From Streptomyces sp. 1331.2 (lineage in GTDB: Bacteria > Actinomycetota > Actinomycetes > Streptomycetales > Streptomycetaceae), in assembly GCF_900199205.1 (NCBI RefSeq), contig NZ_OBMJ01000003.1:186001-250000 (forward strand): DNA of 64,000 bases, given 5' to 3'. Below, in pieces: positions 17,743-26,369 of the stretch. The notes under the pieces are model-generated. The model saw only the letters and a list, made by a program, of their open reading frames with translations. It had not been told where the DNA came from and ran no database searches. The position numbers were made by a program, and so were the translations under genes. Every line of letters starts with the position of its first letter. Position 1 is the stretch's first letter.

Positions 17743-19239
17743 GATCACCGGTGCCGCGGTGTAGGTGTAGGCGAGGCCGTTGCTGGTGCCGCCGGGGGTG
17801 GTCACGGTCACCTGCACGGTGCCCGAGCCCGCCGGCGCGGTCGCGGTGATCTGAGTGTCCGACACGGCGGTGAAGGCAGCCGGCGCGGACCCGAAGGCGA
17901 CCGCGGTGGCGGCGCCCAGCGCGCTGCCCGTCAGCGTGACCGTGTTCCCGCCCGAGCTCGGCCCCGCCGCGGGAACCACGCTCACCAACTGGGGAACGGG
18001 AACGTAGGTGAACGCGACACCGTTGCTGGTGCCACCGGGCGTCGTCACCGTGACCTGCACCGTGCCCGAACCCGCCGGCACCGTCGCGGTGATCTGCGTC
18101 GCCGACACCACCGTGAACGACGAGGCGTTGACGGCACCGAACCGCACCGCCGTCGCCCCCAGCAGATTGCTTCCGGTGACGGTGACGGTGGTTCCGCCGA
18201 GGACAGGCCCTTGGCCGGGGACCACAGCGGTGAGCTGGGGGCTGCTCAGGTAGAAGTAGGGCACCGGAAGGCTGGTGCCGGCGGCCGTGGTGACGGTGAC
18301 GCCGGACGGCCCCGGCCCCCCGGCCGGCACGGTCGCGGTGATCTGCGTCGCCGACACCACCGTGAACGAGGAGGCGTTGACGGCACCGAACCGCACCGCC
18401 GTCGCCCCCGTGAACCCCGTGCCCGTCAGCGTGACCGTGTTGCCACCGGACGCCGGCCCCTGGGCCGGGACGACCGTGGCCACCACCGGTGCCGCGGTGT
18501 AGGTGTAGGCGAGGCCGTTGCTGGTGCCGCCGGGGGTGGTCACGGTCACCTGCACGGTGCCCGAGCCCGCCGGCGCGGTCGCGGTGATCTGAGTGTCCGA
18601 CACGGCGGTGAAGGCAGCCGGCGCGGACCCGAAGGCGACCGCGGTGGCGGCGCCCAGCGCGCTGCCCGTCAGCGTGACCGTGTTCCCGCCCGAGGTCGGC
18701 CCCGCCGCGGGAACCACGCTCACCAGCTGGGGAACGGGAACGTAGGTGAACGCGACACCGTTGCTGGTGCCAGCGGGCGTCGTCACCGTGACCTGCACCG
18801 TGCCCGAACCCGCCGGCACGGTCGCGGTGATCTGCGTCGCCGACACCACCGTGAACGACGAGGCGTTGACGGCACCGAACCGCACCGCCGTCGCCCCCGT
18901 GAACCCCGTGCCCGTCAGGGTCACCACCGACCCCGCCGCCCCCGACACCGGACTGACCGAAACGATCACCGGAGCGGCGACCGCATACGTGAACGCAACA
19001 CCGTTGCTGGTCGCCCCCCACCACCACGCCACCACGGTCACCTGCACCGTGCCCGAACCCGCCGGCACCGTCGCAGTGATCTGCGTGTCCGACACCACCG
19101 TGAACGACGAGGCGTTGACGGCACCGAACCGCACCGCCGTCGCCCCCGTGAACCCCGTGCCCGTCAGGGTCACCACCGACCCCGCCGCCCCCGACGCCGG
19201 ACTGACCGAAACGATCACCGGTATGTTGTGGTCAAGCAT
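17740..19239 (-). CDS. IPT/TIG-domain protein, six repeats
   Basis: Protein of 499 residues consisting of six consecutive IPT/TIG domains of about 80 residues. Each opens P-x-SG/GP-x-GG-x-VTLTG, continues GATAVRFG or AATAVAFG, and closes QITAT-PAGSGTVQVTV then TSNG-A-TY. Start ATG 19239 has GGGAG seven bases upstream. No signal peptide, anchor or catalytic domain is present. Domains 2-3 are nearly identical at DNA level to domains 5-6, offset by 738 nt, so the gene grew by recent internal duplication. The TAG stop coincides with the end of the MITE-like element, but the ending TAAPVI resembles the natural ends LAGPGI and LDAPGI of two other family members, so the protein may be complete. Confidence 0.9.
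   Translation of the reverse strand: MLDHNIPVIVSVSPASGAAGSVVTLTGTGFTGATAVRFGAVNASSFTVVSDTQITATVPAGSGTVQVTVVAWWWGATSNGVAFTYAVAAPVIVSVSPVSGAAGSVVTLTGTGFTGATAVRFGAVNASSFTVVSATQITATVPAGSGTVQVTVTTPAGTSNGVAFTYVPVPQLVSVVPAAGPTSGGNTVTLTGSALGAATAVAFGSAPAAFTAVSDTQITATAPAGSGTVQVTVTTPGGTSNGLAYTYTAAPVVATVVPAQGPASGGNTVTLTGTGFTGATAVRFGAVNASSFTVVSATQITATVPAGGPGPSGVTVTTAAGTSLPVPYFYLSSPQLTAVVPGQGPVLGGTTVTVTGSNLLGATAVRFGAVNASSFTVVSATQITATVPAGSGTVQVTVTTPGGTSNGVAFTYVPVPQLVSVVPAAGPSSGGNTVTLTGSALGAATAVAFGSAPAAFTAVSDTQITATAPAGSGTVQVTVTTPGGTSNGLAYTYTAAPVI
17746..18166. repeat. Intragenic direct repeat, copy 1
   Basis: About 420 bp nearly identical to the segment starting 738 nt downstream (18484), encoding the last one and a half IPT/TIG units of the six-domain protein. 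Only scattered single-base differences are seen, for example CTC versus GTC in the P-GG opening. Confidence 0.85.
18484..18904. repeat. Intragenic direct repeat, copy 2
   Basis: Partner of the repeat starting at 17746. The offset of 738 nt is exactly 246 codons, so three IPT/TIG domains form the duplicated unit and recombination between copies would keep the frame. Confidence 0.85.
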
Positions 19240-19353
19240 GGTTTACTCCCAAAGGCTTGTGCAGTCTTCGAGTTGACGAATGTCGTGCGTGCGCAAGCGG
19301 CCGGAGAGCCGGTTGTCCACCCGGGGATGCGCGACCGCGGGCGCCGAGGCGGG

Positions 19354-19390
19354 GAGCCCCGGTCGATGGAGGGAACATCGACCGGGGCTC
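19354..19390 (-). terminator. Terminator hairpin between two minus-strand genes
   Basis: A perfect 15-bp stem (GAGCCCCGGTCGATG with its complement) and a 7-nt loop separate the 133-residue unknown gene from the six-domain IPT/TIG gene, so the latter should have its own promoter in 19240-19353. Confidence 0.8.
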
Positions 19391-19414
19391 GTCAGGGGTG
19401 TGTCGCCGGGCGGG

Positions 19415-19816
19415 TCAGGCGGAACAGACCGGCTCGTCCCAGCGGAGGAGACTGCCGTCGTCCGCCCGGTCGCCGTCGCCGTCGCCGGGAGCCTCCCCGG
19501 GGCGGTCGGGACGCCGTCCTCGGCCGATCCGCCCCCGGCGCCGCCTGTGCTTGCCGCGGACGGACTCGGCCGAGCGCATCACGGAGGAGTTCCGTTCGAA
19601 AGCGTGGCCGTCGACGGCTGCGGTCGCGCTCTCCGTCGTCGACGGTCTGCTCGGAGGTTGACGGCCCACCAGCACGGTCGGCACGTACCACCCCAGCAGG
19701 TGCCCCCAGCACCACACCGCTGAAGTCGTCCGTCGACGGTCCGAGGGAGGGGAGCCGGCAGACCACCTGTCCGCCGCACGGGCCAGCACGCCTCGGAGCC
19801 TTCGGATCGCTTGCAT
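19415..19816 (-). CDS. Unknown small protein with one hydrophobic segment
   Basis: Protein of 133 residues. The ATG at 19816 follows a strong AGGAGG site, which is the main support for the gene. The N-terminal 30 residues are basic and helical (MQAIRRLRGVLARAADRW). Residues about 33-53 form a hydrophobic stretch (SAVWCWGHLLGWYVPTVLVG) that could span the membrane. The tail is highly charged, with Arg/Lys then Asp/Gly clusters, and ends WDEPVCSA. No family is recognised. One copy of the four-copy conserved element lies about 150 nt upstream, and a terminator follows. Confidence 0.6.
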   Translation of the reverse strand: MQAIRRLRGVLARAADRWSAGSPPSDRRRTTSAVWCWGHLLGWYVPTVLVGRQPPSRPSTTESATAAVDGHAFERNSSVMRSAESVRGKHRRRRGRIGRGRRPDRPGEAPGDGDGDRADDGSLLRWDEPVCSA

Positions 19817-19964
19817 GACGCCTCCTGGGCGTATGTAAGCCGCCGCATCTGCCGGCACCGCTGAGACGGTGCCGGCAGATGGATCCACGTCCTCCACGGG
19901 GGTGCCCATCGCGAGCCGTACGTCACCCCGCCGCCTGAAGCAACAGCGGGCGCCGACTGCGCGC

Positions 19965-20015
19965 TTCCCCCGGGAGGGATGGGCGGCCCGCCGGTTGGAT
20001 ACGGAAAAGTAATCC
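19965..20015 (-). promoter_or_regulatory. Conserved 50-nt upstream element, copy A
   Basis: On the minus strand this reads TTACTTTTCCGTATCCAA, then CCGGCGGGCCGCCCATCC, then a run ending CCCGGGGG. It matches three other copies in the window at conserved columns: an ACT-containing 5' block, a GGTGGG-N3-CCCATC potential hairpin, and a C/G run. It lies about 150 nt upstream of the 133-residue unknown gene. Promoter, operator or structured leader RNA are all possible. Confidence 0.6.
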
Positions 20016-20428
20016 AGAGCCGTGAAATCGGTGACAAGTCTTCCGACTCGCTTTCACCCGCTTGGCGCAGCGCCCGGTCGCCTTCCGAAATCCGCGAAAC
20101 GGCCGATTTCGTAGCGCGCGACCCGACGCCGATCAGCGAAAACGGACACCCCTTCGGGGAATTTTCACGCTGATTCCCCACCCGGTGGGATCGCGACTTC
20201 CCGACCCGGGTTTGCGCCGTGGGATCGGTCCGGGCAGGACCTGCGCGGGGACGCTCGGAGGTTGTCGCAGCAGGCCGGGTCGACCGGCCTCACAGCCGTG
20301 TCATCCCCGGCACGCCCGGCCCCGGCCGAGCCGCTGACCTGCGAAGTCCCGCCAGCGGCCGCGGGCCGGTCGTCCGCCGTGGGATCCGGCCGTGGGATCC
20401 GGCCGCGGAGTGCGGGACCCCGGGGACG

Positions 20429-20712
20429 TCAGGTGACGTTGCGGGTGATGTCGACGAAACGCGAGTAGTGGCCCTGGAACGCGACCGTCACCGTGAATGT
20501 GCCGCCCATGCGGTTCTTGGCCACGATCAGGTCCGCCTCGCCCGCGCACGGAGAATCCTTCGCGTAGACGCCCTCCCGGTGGAGCAGGATGATTGGTTGG
20601 CATTGGCCTCGATGCCACCGGATTCCCGCAGGTCGGCCATGGCTGGTTTCTTGTCCGCGCGCTGCTCGACGCACCGGTTGAGCTGAGCGGCCACGACCAC
20701 CGGAATGTTGAG
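20429..20712 (-). pseudogene. dnaB replicative helicase, C-terminal fragment
   Basis: Remnant of the DnaB C-terminal RecA-like domain. One frame gives NIPVVVAAQLNRCVEQRADK, KPAMADLRESGGIEANANQ (the motif-H3 region), then a 1-nt loss shifts to PIILLHREGVYAKDSP and GEADLIVAKNRMGGTFTVTV, ending FQGHYSRFVDI, which is the usual DnaB C-terminus. Everything upstream, including the Walker A and N-terminal domains, is missing, so this is a dead fragment of a second dnaB, perhaps from a phage or plasmid. The 230 bases upstream contain an RBS-like GAGGAG and an ATG near 21072, but no family could be assigned. Confidence 0.8.
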
Positions 20713-21342
20713 GTTGGGGTGCTTGAAGCACCGGGGGTGCTCGAAGCACCTCCCGGGACGTCCGGTCTCGCGGACCGCTTCGTCCCCTTGTCGACCCGGG
20801 GCTTGCGCGGCGGTGCGGGAGCGAGCGGCCGATCCTCGGCCGTCAGCGGTCCCAGCCCGCGGTCGGCCCGGTCCTCGTTCACCTTCGCCAGCTGTTCGGG
20901 GCTGAAGAAGGAGAAGGGGATCAAGATGTCGTACACACGGCGCGTGTCCGAGGCACGCGCGCAGCAGCGCGCCGACCGCGGGACCGCCGGGGCGGCGGGA
21001 CGGACCGGGATGCTCCGGGACCGGAGCGCCGACCAGACGTCCGGGCAACCTCGCGCCGTTGGGTGCGGTCATCGTGTTGATCTCCTCTTCGCGACTGCAG
21101 CCATCCCGAAAGGATCAACCAGTGGCCGCTGCGCGCGGACGCCACTCACCGAATCGCGATCAACCCCTCGGAACGGGGCCGCCTCGACGCGGGTGGCTCC
21201 GTCCAGCGCGCGGCGGCCGTGGGCGCCGTGCTCGGCCTGCGCCCGATCGCGGCGCCCACGGCCGCCGGCCCTTGCGCGATCGGGCAGCCGGCTCCGTTCC
21301 CCGGGGCGACGGGGGCCGGGCGGCGGGTACGGCGGGACGAGA

Positions 21343-21380
21343 CTGCCCGGGCGGGACCGATGACGGTCCCGCCCGGGCAG
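21343..21380 (-). terminator. Terminator hairpin after the three-domain IPT/TIG gene
   Basis: A perfect 17-bp GC-rich stem (CTGCCCGGGCGGGACCG with its complement) around the loop ATGA, 50 nt beyond the stop of the minus-strand IPT/TIG gene. Confidence 0.85.
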
Positions 21381-21429
21381 ACGGCCTCGTCGGCCGTGGG
21401 GTCCGGTCGCCAGTGGCCTGACTCCCGGC

Positions 21430-22173
21430 TCAGATCCCCGGGCCGGCGAGGTAGGTGAACGCGCCCACGGCGGTCGCGCTGCCGCCCTCGGTGGTGACGG
21501 CGACGTCGACGGCCCCGGCGGTGCCGGGCGGCGTGACGGCCGTGACGAGCGTGTCGCTGACGACGACGAACGGGGCCGGCGTGCCGCCGAAGGTGACCGA
21601 CTGGGTGGTGCTCAGGGCGGTGCCGGTGATGGTCACCGGGGTGCCGCCGGAGGTCGGGCCCACGGCAGGAACGACAGTGGCCACGGTCGGCGCGTCCACG
21701 TAGGTGTAGCTGAATCCGTTGTTGGTTCCGCCCGCAGTGGTCACGCTCACCCCGACCGATCCGGCCGCCGTGCCCGCGGGCACGGTGACGGTGATGACGC
21801 CGTCGCTGACGACGGTCGGCGTGGCGCTGTTGGCCCCGAAGTTCACGGCGGTGGCGGTCGACAGCCCGGTACCGGTGATGGTGACGGTGTTGCCGCCGGC
21901 CAGCGGCCCGGAGGTGTCGCTGAGCGAGGCCTTGAACGGCGCGCCGACGTAGTAGAAGTTCAGCGGGTTGCTGGTGCCCCCCGCGGTGGTCACGGTCACC
22001 TGGACCGTCCCGCTGCCCGACGGCGCGATGACGGTGACCGAGGTGGCGGTGTTGGCGGTGATGGTGGCCAGCTTGGAGCCGAAGTGCACGGCCGTGGCTC
22101 CGGCGAGGTTGACGCCGGTGATGGTGACGGTGGTTCCGCCGCCGGACGATCCCTGGTTGGGGGAGATGGGCAC
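21430..22173 (-). CDS. IPT/TIG-domain protein, three repeats
   Basis: Protein of 247 residues formed by three IPT/TIG domains, about residues 1-75 (SPNQGSSGGGTTVTITG, GATAVHFG), 80-162 (SGPLAGGNTVTITGTG, ATAVNFG) and 166-247 (VGPTSGGTPVTITGTA, TQSVTFG). It ends TYLAGPGI. Start is the GTG at 22173 with AAGGAG six bases upstream. No signal peptide or anchor is present. Sequence similarity to the domains of the other three IPT/TIG genes here, and the shared absence of targeting signals, make them one local family. A copy of the conserved 50-nt element lies about 300 nt upstream. Confidence 0.9.
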   Translation of the reverse strand: MPISPNQGSSGGGTTVTITGVNLAGATAVHFGSKLATITANTATSVTVIAPSGSGTVQVTVTTAGGTSNPLNFYYVGAPFKASLSDTSGPLAGGNTVTITGTGLSTATAVNFGANSATPTVVSDGVITVTVPAGTAAGSVGVSVTTAGGTNNGFSYTYVDAPTVATVVPAVGPTSGGTPVTITGTALSTTQSVTFGGTPAPFVVVSDTLVTAVTPPGTAGAVDVAVTTEGGSATAVGAFTYLAGPGI

Positions 22174-23254
22174 GACTGTCTCCTTGGACGAGGTGGGTGA
22201 ATGCCGCGACGGCGGGCCCAGGAGGAATCGCGGTTACGCACGGTGCGGGCCGGACCAGGCCCCGGCCGGGACGAAACGGACGGCCGAGGCGGTGGAGCGG
22301 GCGCCGGCGGGCCGGTCCACGGGTGTGGCCGGACCGCTTTCCGGGCGTGAGGACAAGACCGTCCTGGATGGATGTCGCCGGTCGCGGTGACGGGCGGATC
22401 GTTCACGCCCCACCCAGGGGAGCCCATGGCGCCACGGTAGTGACCGGCCGTACGGCAGGCCGACGCCCCACTCCCCCGGAGAGGATGGGCGACCCACCGG
22501 CTTGGAGCTTCCAGTAACCCATTGAGGTGACAAGCAGGCAAGGCACTTGACGTCGCATCACCCGATTGGCGGCACGTTGCGGCCTGGAGCGCGGCCTGCC
22601 CCGCGTGAACGCCCGGCCGCGCCGGACGCGTGGACCTTCCGGTCGCACCGGCGGGACCGTCCGCGGGTCGGTCCCCTGGCGGCCGCGTGCGCTTCCGGCG
22701 TGCGGCGGCGAGCCCACGACGTGTCAACTTCCGTTGACGTCCGACCCGGCCGACGTCCGGGCACGGGAGCGGACGGGGGGCGCGCGGGTGCGCATGTACA
22801 CCGGCATATGCCATCGACCGTTTCTCCGAGCGGCGGTGCCGACCGTGCGACCGGCCAGGATCACGGCCGTGCGCCACGGTACGCCGGGCACGGTGGCGCG
22901 ACGGGCCGCCGGATGCGTGAACGGCCCGGAATTCCTGGGAGGACCGCGAGCGCCGCCGCGCCCACAGAGGTCTATTCCAGTCGACCCTCATTGCGCGCTT
23001 GCGAAAGTTGTCAAGCATCCGGCAGTCGAGATCCGGCCACTCTTTGGCCGATCTCCGCGTGCGACTTGACACGAGATGCACGGGGCCGTCGCCAATTGAT
23101 TGCAGCTCGATTCGCTCACTCAAATTGCACAGCAATCGGCGAGGTCTTGAAGAATCCTTTCTGCTCCCGCCTCCGGATTTCGTGTATATTTCCTGGCTTC
23201 CAATGGGTCCCATGAGGGATCCGTAATCCCTATCGGATCCTTACAGGAGCAAAA
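22174..23254. other. Gene-poor spacer between IPT/TIG and IstA-like genes
   Basis: About 1.1 kb with no supported gene. Reading frames here lack ribosome sites and show shifting codon bias. It contains conserved element copy B (22469-22520). From about 22960 to 23254 the GC content falls, ending in the promoter region of the IstA-like gene. Confidence 0.5.
22469..22520 (-). promoter_or_regulatory. Conserved 50-nt upstream element, copy B
   Basis: On the minus strand: GGGTTACTGGAAGCTCCAAG, then CCGGTGGGTCGCCCATCC, then TCTCCGGGGG. GGTGGG-TCG-CCCATC could fold as a 6-bp hairpin. It lies about 300 nt upstream of the GTG of the three-domain IPT/TIG gene. Confidence 0.65.
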
Positions 23255-24736
23255 TTGCTGACCGGAGAGGAATACATCAACATCTGTGCCCTGCGATCCC
23301 GAGGATTGTCCATCGCCGCAATCGCCCGTCTCCTCGGCCGTGACCGCAAGACGGTGAGCTCCTATCTGAGCGGGAAGCGCACGGTCGGGGTCCGCAGCTC
23401 CGGCGGGGGCGAGTTCGAGCGGTTCATCCCCTACTGCCGCCAGCGACTGCAGGACGATGCCCACTTCGAGGCGTCGGCGCTGTTCGCCGAACTCGTCGAT
23501 CTCGGCTACAACGGCGGCTACTCGACCTTCACCCGCGCTCTGCGGACCCATCAGCTGCGTCCCAGGTGCCCGCTGTGCCAGCGTCCGCCCCGCACCCGCC
23601 CCGCTCGGCAGGACGACGCGGAGGAAGTGCACTTCCGCTGGTTCGTCTTCTGCGACCCCCCTGCGGACTGGGGCTGCACCCACGCCTGCGTCCTGGTGGG
23701 ACGCCTGACCCGCTCCCAGCGCTGGAGCGCGGCGCTCGCGGAGCAGATCGACTTCGGCCACCTGGTCGGCTCCGTCGACCGGATCCTGCGCCAGCTCGGC
23801 GGGACCGGCTGGCGCTGGCGCTTCGACCGGACGCCGGCGGTCCACTGCCCGGGAGGCGGCAAGCTGACCACGGCGCTGGGCAGGGTCGCGAAGCACTACG
23901 GTGTCGTCGCGGACCTCGGTCCGGCGCGGCAGGGCACCGACGACGAGGCGATCGGGCAGACCCTCGCCCTGTGGTGGCGGACCGGCGGAGCGGACACCGG
24001 CCCGCTGGAGGCGCAGGAGAGCCTCGACAGGCTGGCCAGGCTCATCCACACCCGCCAGGCCCCGACACGGGGCGGCCACGACGGGAGCACCGTGCCGCCC
24101 GCGCCGGTCCTGCTCGACCTCCCCCACGACCCGTACCCCGCCAGGATCAGCGTGACCCGCGCGGTCTCGGCCAACAGCATGGTGTCGTACCGGGGCAACC
24201 TCTACGCGGTTCCGCGGCACCTGCACGGCCACACCGTGGAAGTGCGCCAGAGGCTCGGTGACCCGCTCCTGGCGATCGCGACCCCTCGTGGACGGGTGAT
24301 CGCCCAGCACTCACTGGCGCCCGACGGTGCCGGCCTGTCGGTCATCGGCCACCGGCACGGGATCGGTCTCGATCGTCCGCTCCCTGTGCCCAGGCCGGCT
24401 TGCAACAGCAAGATGTACAGTCCGCCGTCCGCCGAAGCGCTCGCGGCGGCCGAGGCGCTCCGACAGGACACCCGCCAGGAGGACGGATTAGAGCCCGGTC
24501 GACAGGCCGGCGCTTCGTCGGCGCGCTCCGGCCGGTCCTGGCGGTGGACGGACGTCCTCGGCCGGATCCGGAAGGACCCGGCCGAGGACGAGGAGCACGT
24601 CCGGTCCGAAGCCGTGATCCACCTCGCCGCGCATCGGCAGCACGACCCGACGCCGTACCGGCGAAGCCACACCGGCTCGGCGTGGCACCCGAACCGGACG
24701 ACACGGATGCGGCAGGAGCCCTCCGAGGGGAGATAG
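23255..24736 (+). CDS. IS21 IstA-like transposase homologue, second copy, catalytic Asp replaced
   Basis: Protein of 493 residues, about 45% identical by eye to the IstA-like protein at 5936-7114 over its first 90 residues (MLTGEEYINICALRSRGLSI; RDRKTVSSYLSGKRTVGV; YCRQRLQDD; GYSTFTRALR). The position equivalent to the first catalytic Asp reads VHFRWF, so Asp is Arg128. RFDRT (Asp191) is kept. The Mu-type C-terminal barrel is present (VSYRGNLYAVPRHLHGHTVE). A 130-residue tail beyond it is unlike IstA. No IstB or terminal repeats are seen. The start is TTG with AGGAG six bases upstream, aligned with the paralogue's start. It is probably not a functional transposase. Confidence 0.82.
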   Translation: MLTGEEYINICALRSRGLSIAAIARLLGRDRKTVSSYLSGKRTVGVRSSGGGEFERFIPYCRQRLQDDAHFEASALFAELVDLGYNGGYSTFTRALRTHQLRPRCPLCQRPPRTRPARQDDAEEVHFRWFVFCDPPADWGCTHACVLVGRLTRSQRWSAALAEQIDFGHLVGSVDRILRQLGGTGWRWRFDRTPAVHCPGGGKLTTALGRVAKHYGVVADLGPARQGTDDEAIGQTLALWWRTGGADTGPLEAQESLDRLARLIHTRQAPTRGGHDGSTVPPAPVLLDLPHDPYPARISVTRAVSANSMVSYRGNLYAVPRHLHGHTVEVRQRLGDPLLAIATPRGRVIAQHSLAPDGAGLSVIGHRHGIGLDRPLPVPRPACNSKMYSPPSAEALAAAEALRQDTRQEDGLEPGRQAGASSARSGRSWRWTDVLGRIRKDPAEDEEHVRSEAVIHLAAHRQHDPTPYRRSHTGSAWHPNRTTRMRQEPSEGR

Positions 24737-24751
24737 CGCGTACGACGGCCC

Positions 24752-24813
24752 CGCGGTCTGCCGGACCCTGCGCCGGGCGTGATCACGCCCGGCGCAGGGT
24801 CCGGCAGACCGCG
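24752..24813. terminator. 62-bp perfect palindrome, probable terminator
   Basis: Two 31-bp arms meet without a loop (arm begins CGCGGTCTGCCGGACCCTGC and the centre is GTGATCAC). It starts 15 nt after the stop of the second IstA-like gene. As RNA it would be a very stable hairpin, so termination is the simplest role. It is unusually long and exact. Confidence 0.8.
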
Positions 24814-25168
24814 CCCGAGGACGCGCGGGGTCGCGCCCCCGTCCTGCGCACGGCCGGCGCGGCCCGCGCGGCCGGCCGGATCCGGGTAATTTCACCGACC
24901 AGCGGCAGGTAAAACGCCGGGAATTGCTAACCGAATTCCCCACCCCGCCCTTCCGGACCCCGAACACCGGCCTTCCCGACAGCAACTCGGATGGAGTAGC
25001 GCAGATTTTGTATGAAGACTACTGAATTCGCCTTCGATTGCCGGAACATCAATTCTTCGCACCACCCTGCCCGTCCGCGCGCCCTGCCATCCGTGCTCGG
25101 CGGTGCATTACGTTCCGTCCATGCCGGCGCCCCGCCGGCAACAACGCTTCTTTTCGGAGGGGATTCGG

Positions 25169-25591
25169 ATGATCCGTTCTCGTCTCGCCGCCGGCGTCGT
25201 CGCCGTCGCGATCGCAACCGGCGCTGCCCTCGCCATCGCCCCCGCGGCCCGGGCCGCGGAAGCCCCCGTGCTCCAGGTGTCCACGTGTGCCGCCGATCTC
25301 GCGGCCGCGCTCGACAGCAACGCGGCGGCCATCGAGGCCGACATCGCCGACGACACCGCCACCGCCCGTGCCGACAACCTCCACACCCTCGCCATCCTGG
25401 CCGGGGCGAGGCACGACTGCTCCTGCCAGCACGGCCAGGTCCGCGCGGACATCGCCGCCGCGGCGGCCGACAGCGTCCGCGCGGCGCTGTCCAACTCGGT
25501 CGGCGACTCCGCCGCCGCGCTGGACAGCGAGGACGCCGTGGCGGCCGAGTTGACGGAGGCCCTGGAGATCGTCTGGTACTCCGCGGTGTGA
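25169..25591 (+). CDS. Secreted protein of unknown function
   Basis: Protein of 140 residues with a clear Sec signal peptide: MIRSR, a hydrophobic core LAAGVVAVAIATGAALAIAP and an AxA site near ARAAEA (cleavage around residue 30). The mature part is small, acidic and Ala/Asp-rich, largely helical, with three Cys (STCAADL and HDCSCQHG), which could form a disulfide or bind metal. Start ATG 25169 has GGAGGGG at good spacing. The frame up to 25103 is leader. No family recognised. It is transcribed alone, with a bidirectional terminator zone downstream. Confidence 0.8.
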   Translation: MIRSRLAAGVVAVAIATGAALAIAPAARAAEAPVLQVSTCAADLAAALDSNAAAIEADIADDTATARADNLHTLAILAGARHDCSCQHGQVRADIAAAAADSVRAALSNSVGDSAAALDSEDAVAAELTEALEIVWYSAV

Positions 25592-25820
25592 GCTCTCGCG
25601 GCGCAAGGGTGCCCGTCGTCCACCCGCTCGGGTGCGGGGCCCCGGCGGTCGGGCCGCGCCGTGGAGCCGTCCGCTTCACAGCGCGGCACGACGGTACCGG
25701 TCGACAAGGCCTCGGTCCTCGATGCGCCGGACAGCGGGGCCCACCTGGTGAAGGTCACGTACCCGCGTGGTCCGCGAAGGCCGGGCGGCGTCCGGCGAGG
25801 TGGCTACCGTCTCCACCTCG

Positions 25821-25846
25821 CCGGACGGCGTCATGACGCCGTCCGG
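25821..25846. repeat. 26-bp perfect palindrome
   Basis: CCGGACGGCGTCA followed by its exact complement, without loop. It lies downstream of the secreted-protein gene and may be part of the terminator zone or a protein-binding site. Confidence 0.7.
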
Positions 25847-25873
25847 GCGTGAGGCGTACCGCGATGAAACCCG

Positions 25874-25930
25874 ATCAGCCCATCCCCGAGTGCGCGGTCG
25901 TGGAACCGCGCACTCGGTGGACGGGCTGAT
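25874..25930. terminator. Bidirectional terminator between convergent genes
   Basis: A nested hairpin: outer arms ATCAGCCC/GGGCTGAT and inner arms GAGTGCGCGGT/ACCGCGCACTC with loop CGTGGA. It lies 37 nt past the stop of the minus-strand gene at 25968 and serves the convergent pair. Confidence 0.8.
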
Positions 25931-25967
25931 GCGTGACCCGCCGAGGCATTGCCTCCGGAGGGGCCTG

Positions 25968-26279
25968 TCACTGCTGGGGCTGGCGGAACAGGTCCTGTCG
26001 GGTGACGCCGTCCGCGAACATGGCGTTCTCACTCAAGCCCGCGAGCAGGTCGAGGACGGCGGCCAGCGGCTGGTATTCCGTGCGGATGGCCGGGTGCTCA
26101 CCGCACTCGTTCAGGTGCTCCCAGAGCGCGTGGAAGTAGTCCTCCAGCTCCAGACGCGCGTTGAACTGCGCGCTGAGCCCTTCGGAATCGAGGCGACGCA
26201 GGCCGTCGCGGTCGAGCCGGGCCACCGAGTTGATGACGCTGTTGACGATCTCACGGACCTCGATGCCTGAGCTGGACAT
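25968..26279 (-). CDS. Unknown small acidic protein downstream of an anti-sigma-like gene
   Basis: Protein of 103 residues, start ATG 26279 with GGAGAACCC. It is all-helical by appearance: EIVNSVINSVARLDRDGLRR, then FNARLELEDYFHALWEHLNE and PLAAVLDLLAGLSENAMFAD. It has no membrane segment and no known motif. It follows the ATP-binding gene by 90 nt on the same strand, so the pair may be a regulatory module. Whether it binds that protein, for example as a partner or antagonist, cannot be judged from sequence. Confidence 0.7.
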   Translation of the reverse strand: MSSSGIEVREIVNSVINSVARLDRDGLRRLDSEGLSAQFNARLELEDYFHALWEHLNECGEHPAIRTEYQPLAAVLDLLAGLSENAMFADGVTRQDLFRQPQQ

Positions 26280-26369
26280 GGGTTCTCCTTACGATGTGCG
26301 CGGTGGAAGACGGGGGCTGACGCTCGATGCGCCGCCCGGCCCGGCTGGATCGCGGCCGTCCCGCAACGG

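Noticed and set aside
17740..19239. CRISPR array
   Set aside because: Repeats are long, in frame and encode IPT/TIG domains; no short spaced repeats or cas genes are present.
24988..25168. Extended start of the secreted protein at 25103
   Set aside because: The extra 22 residues lack a ribosome site and would bury the signal peptide.
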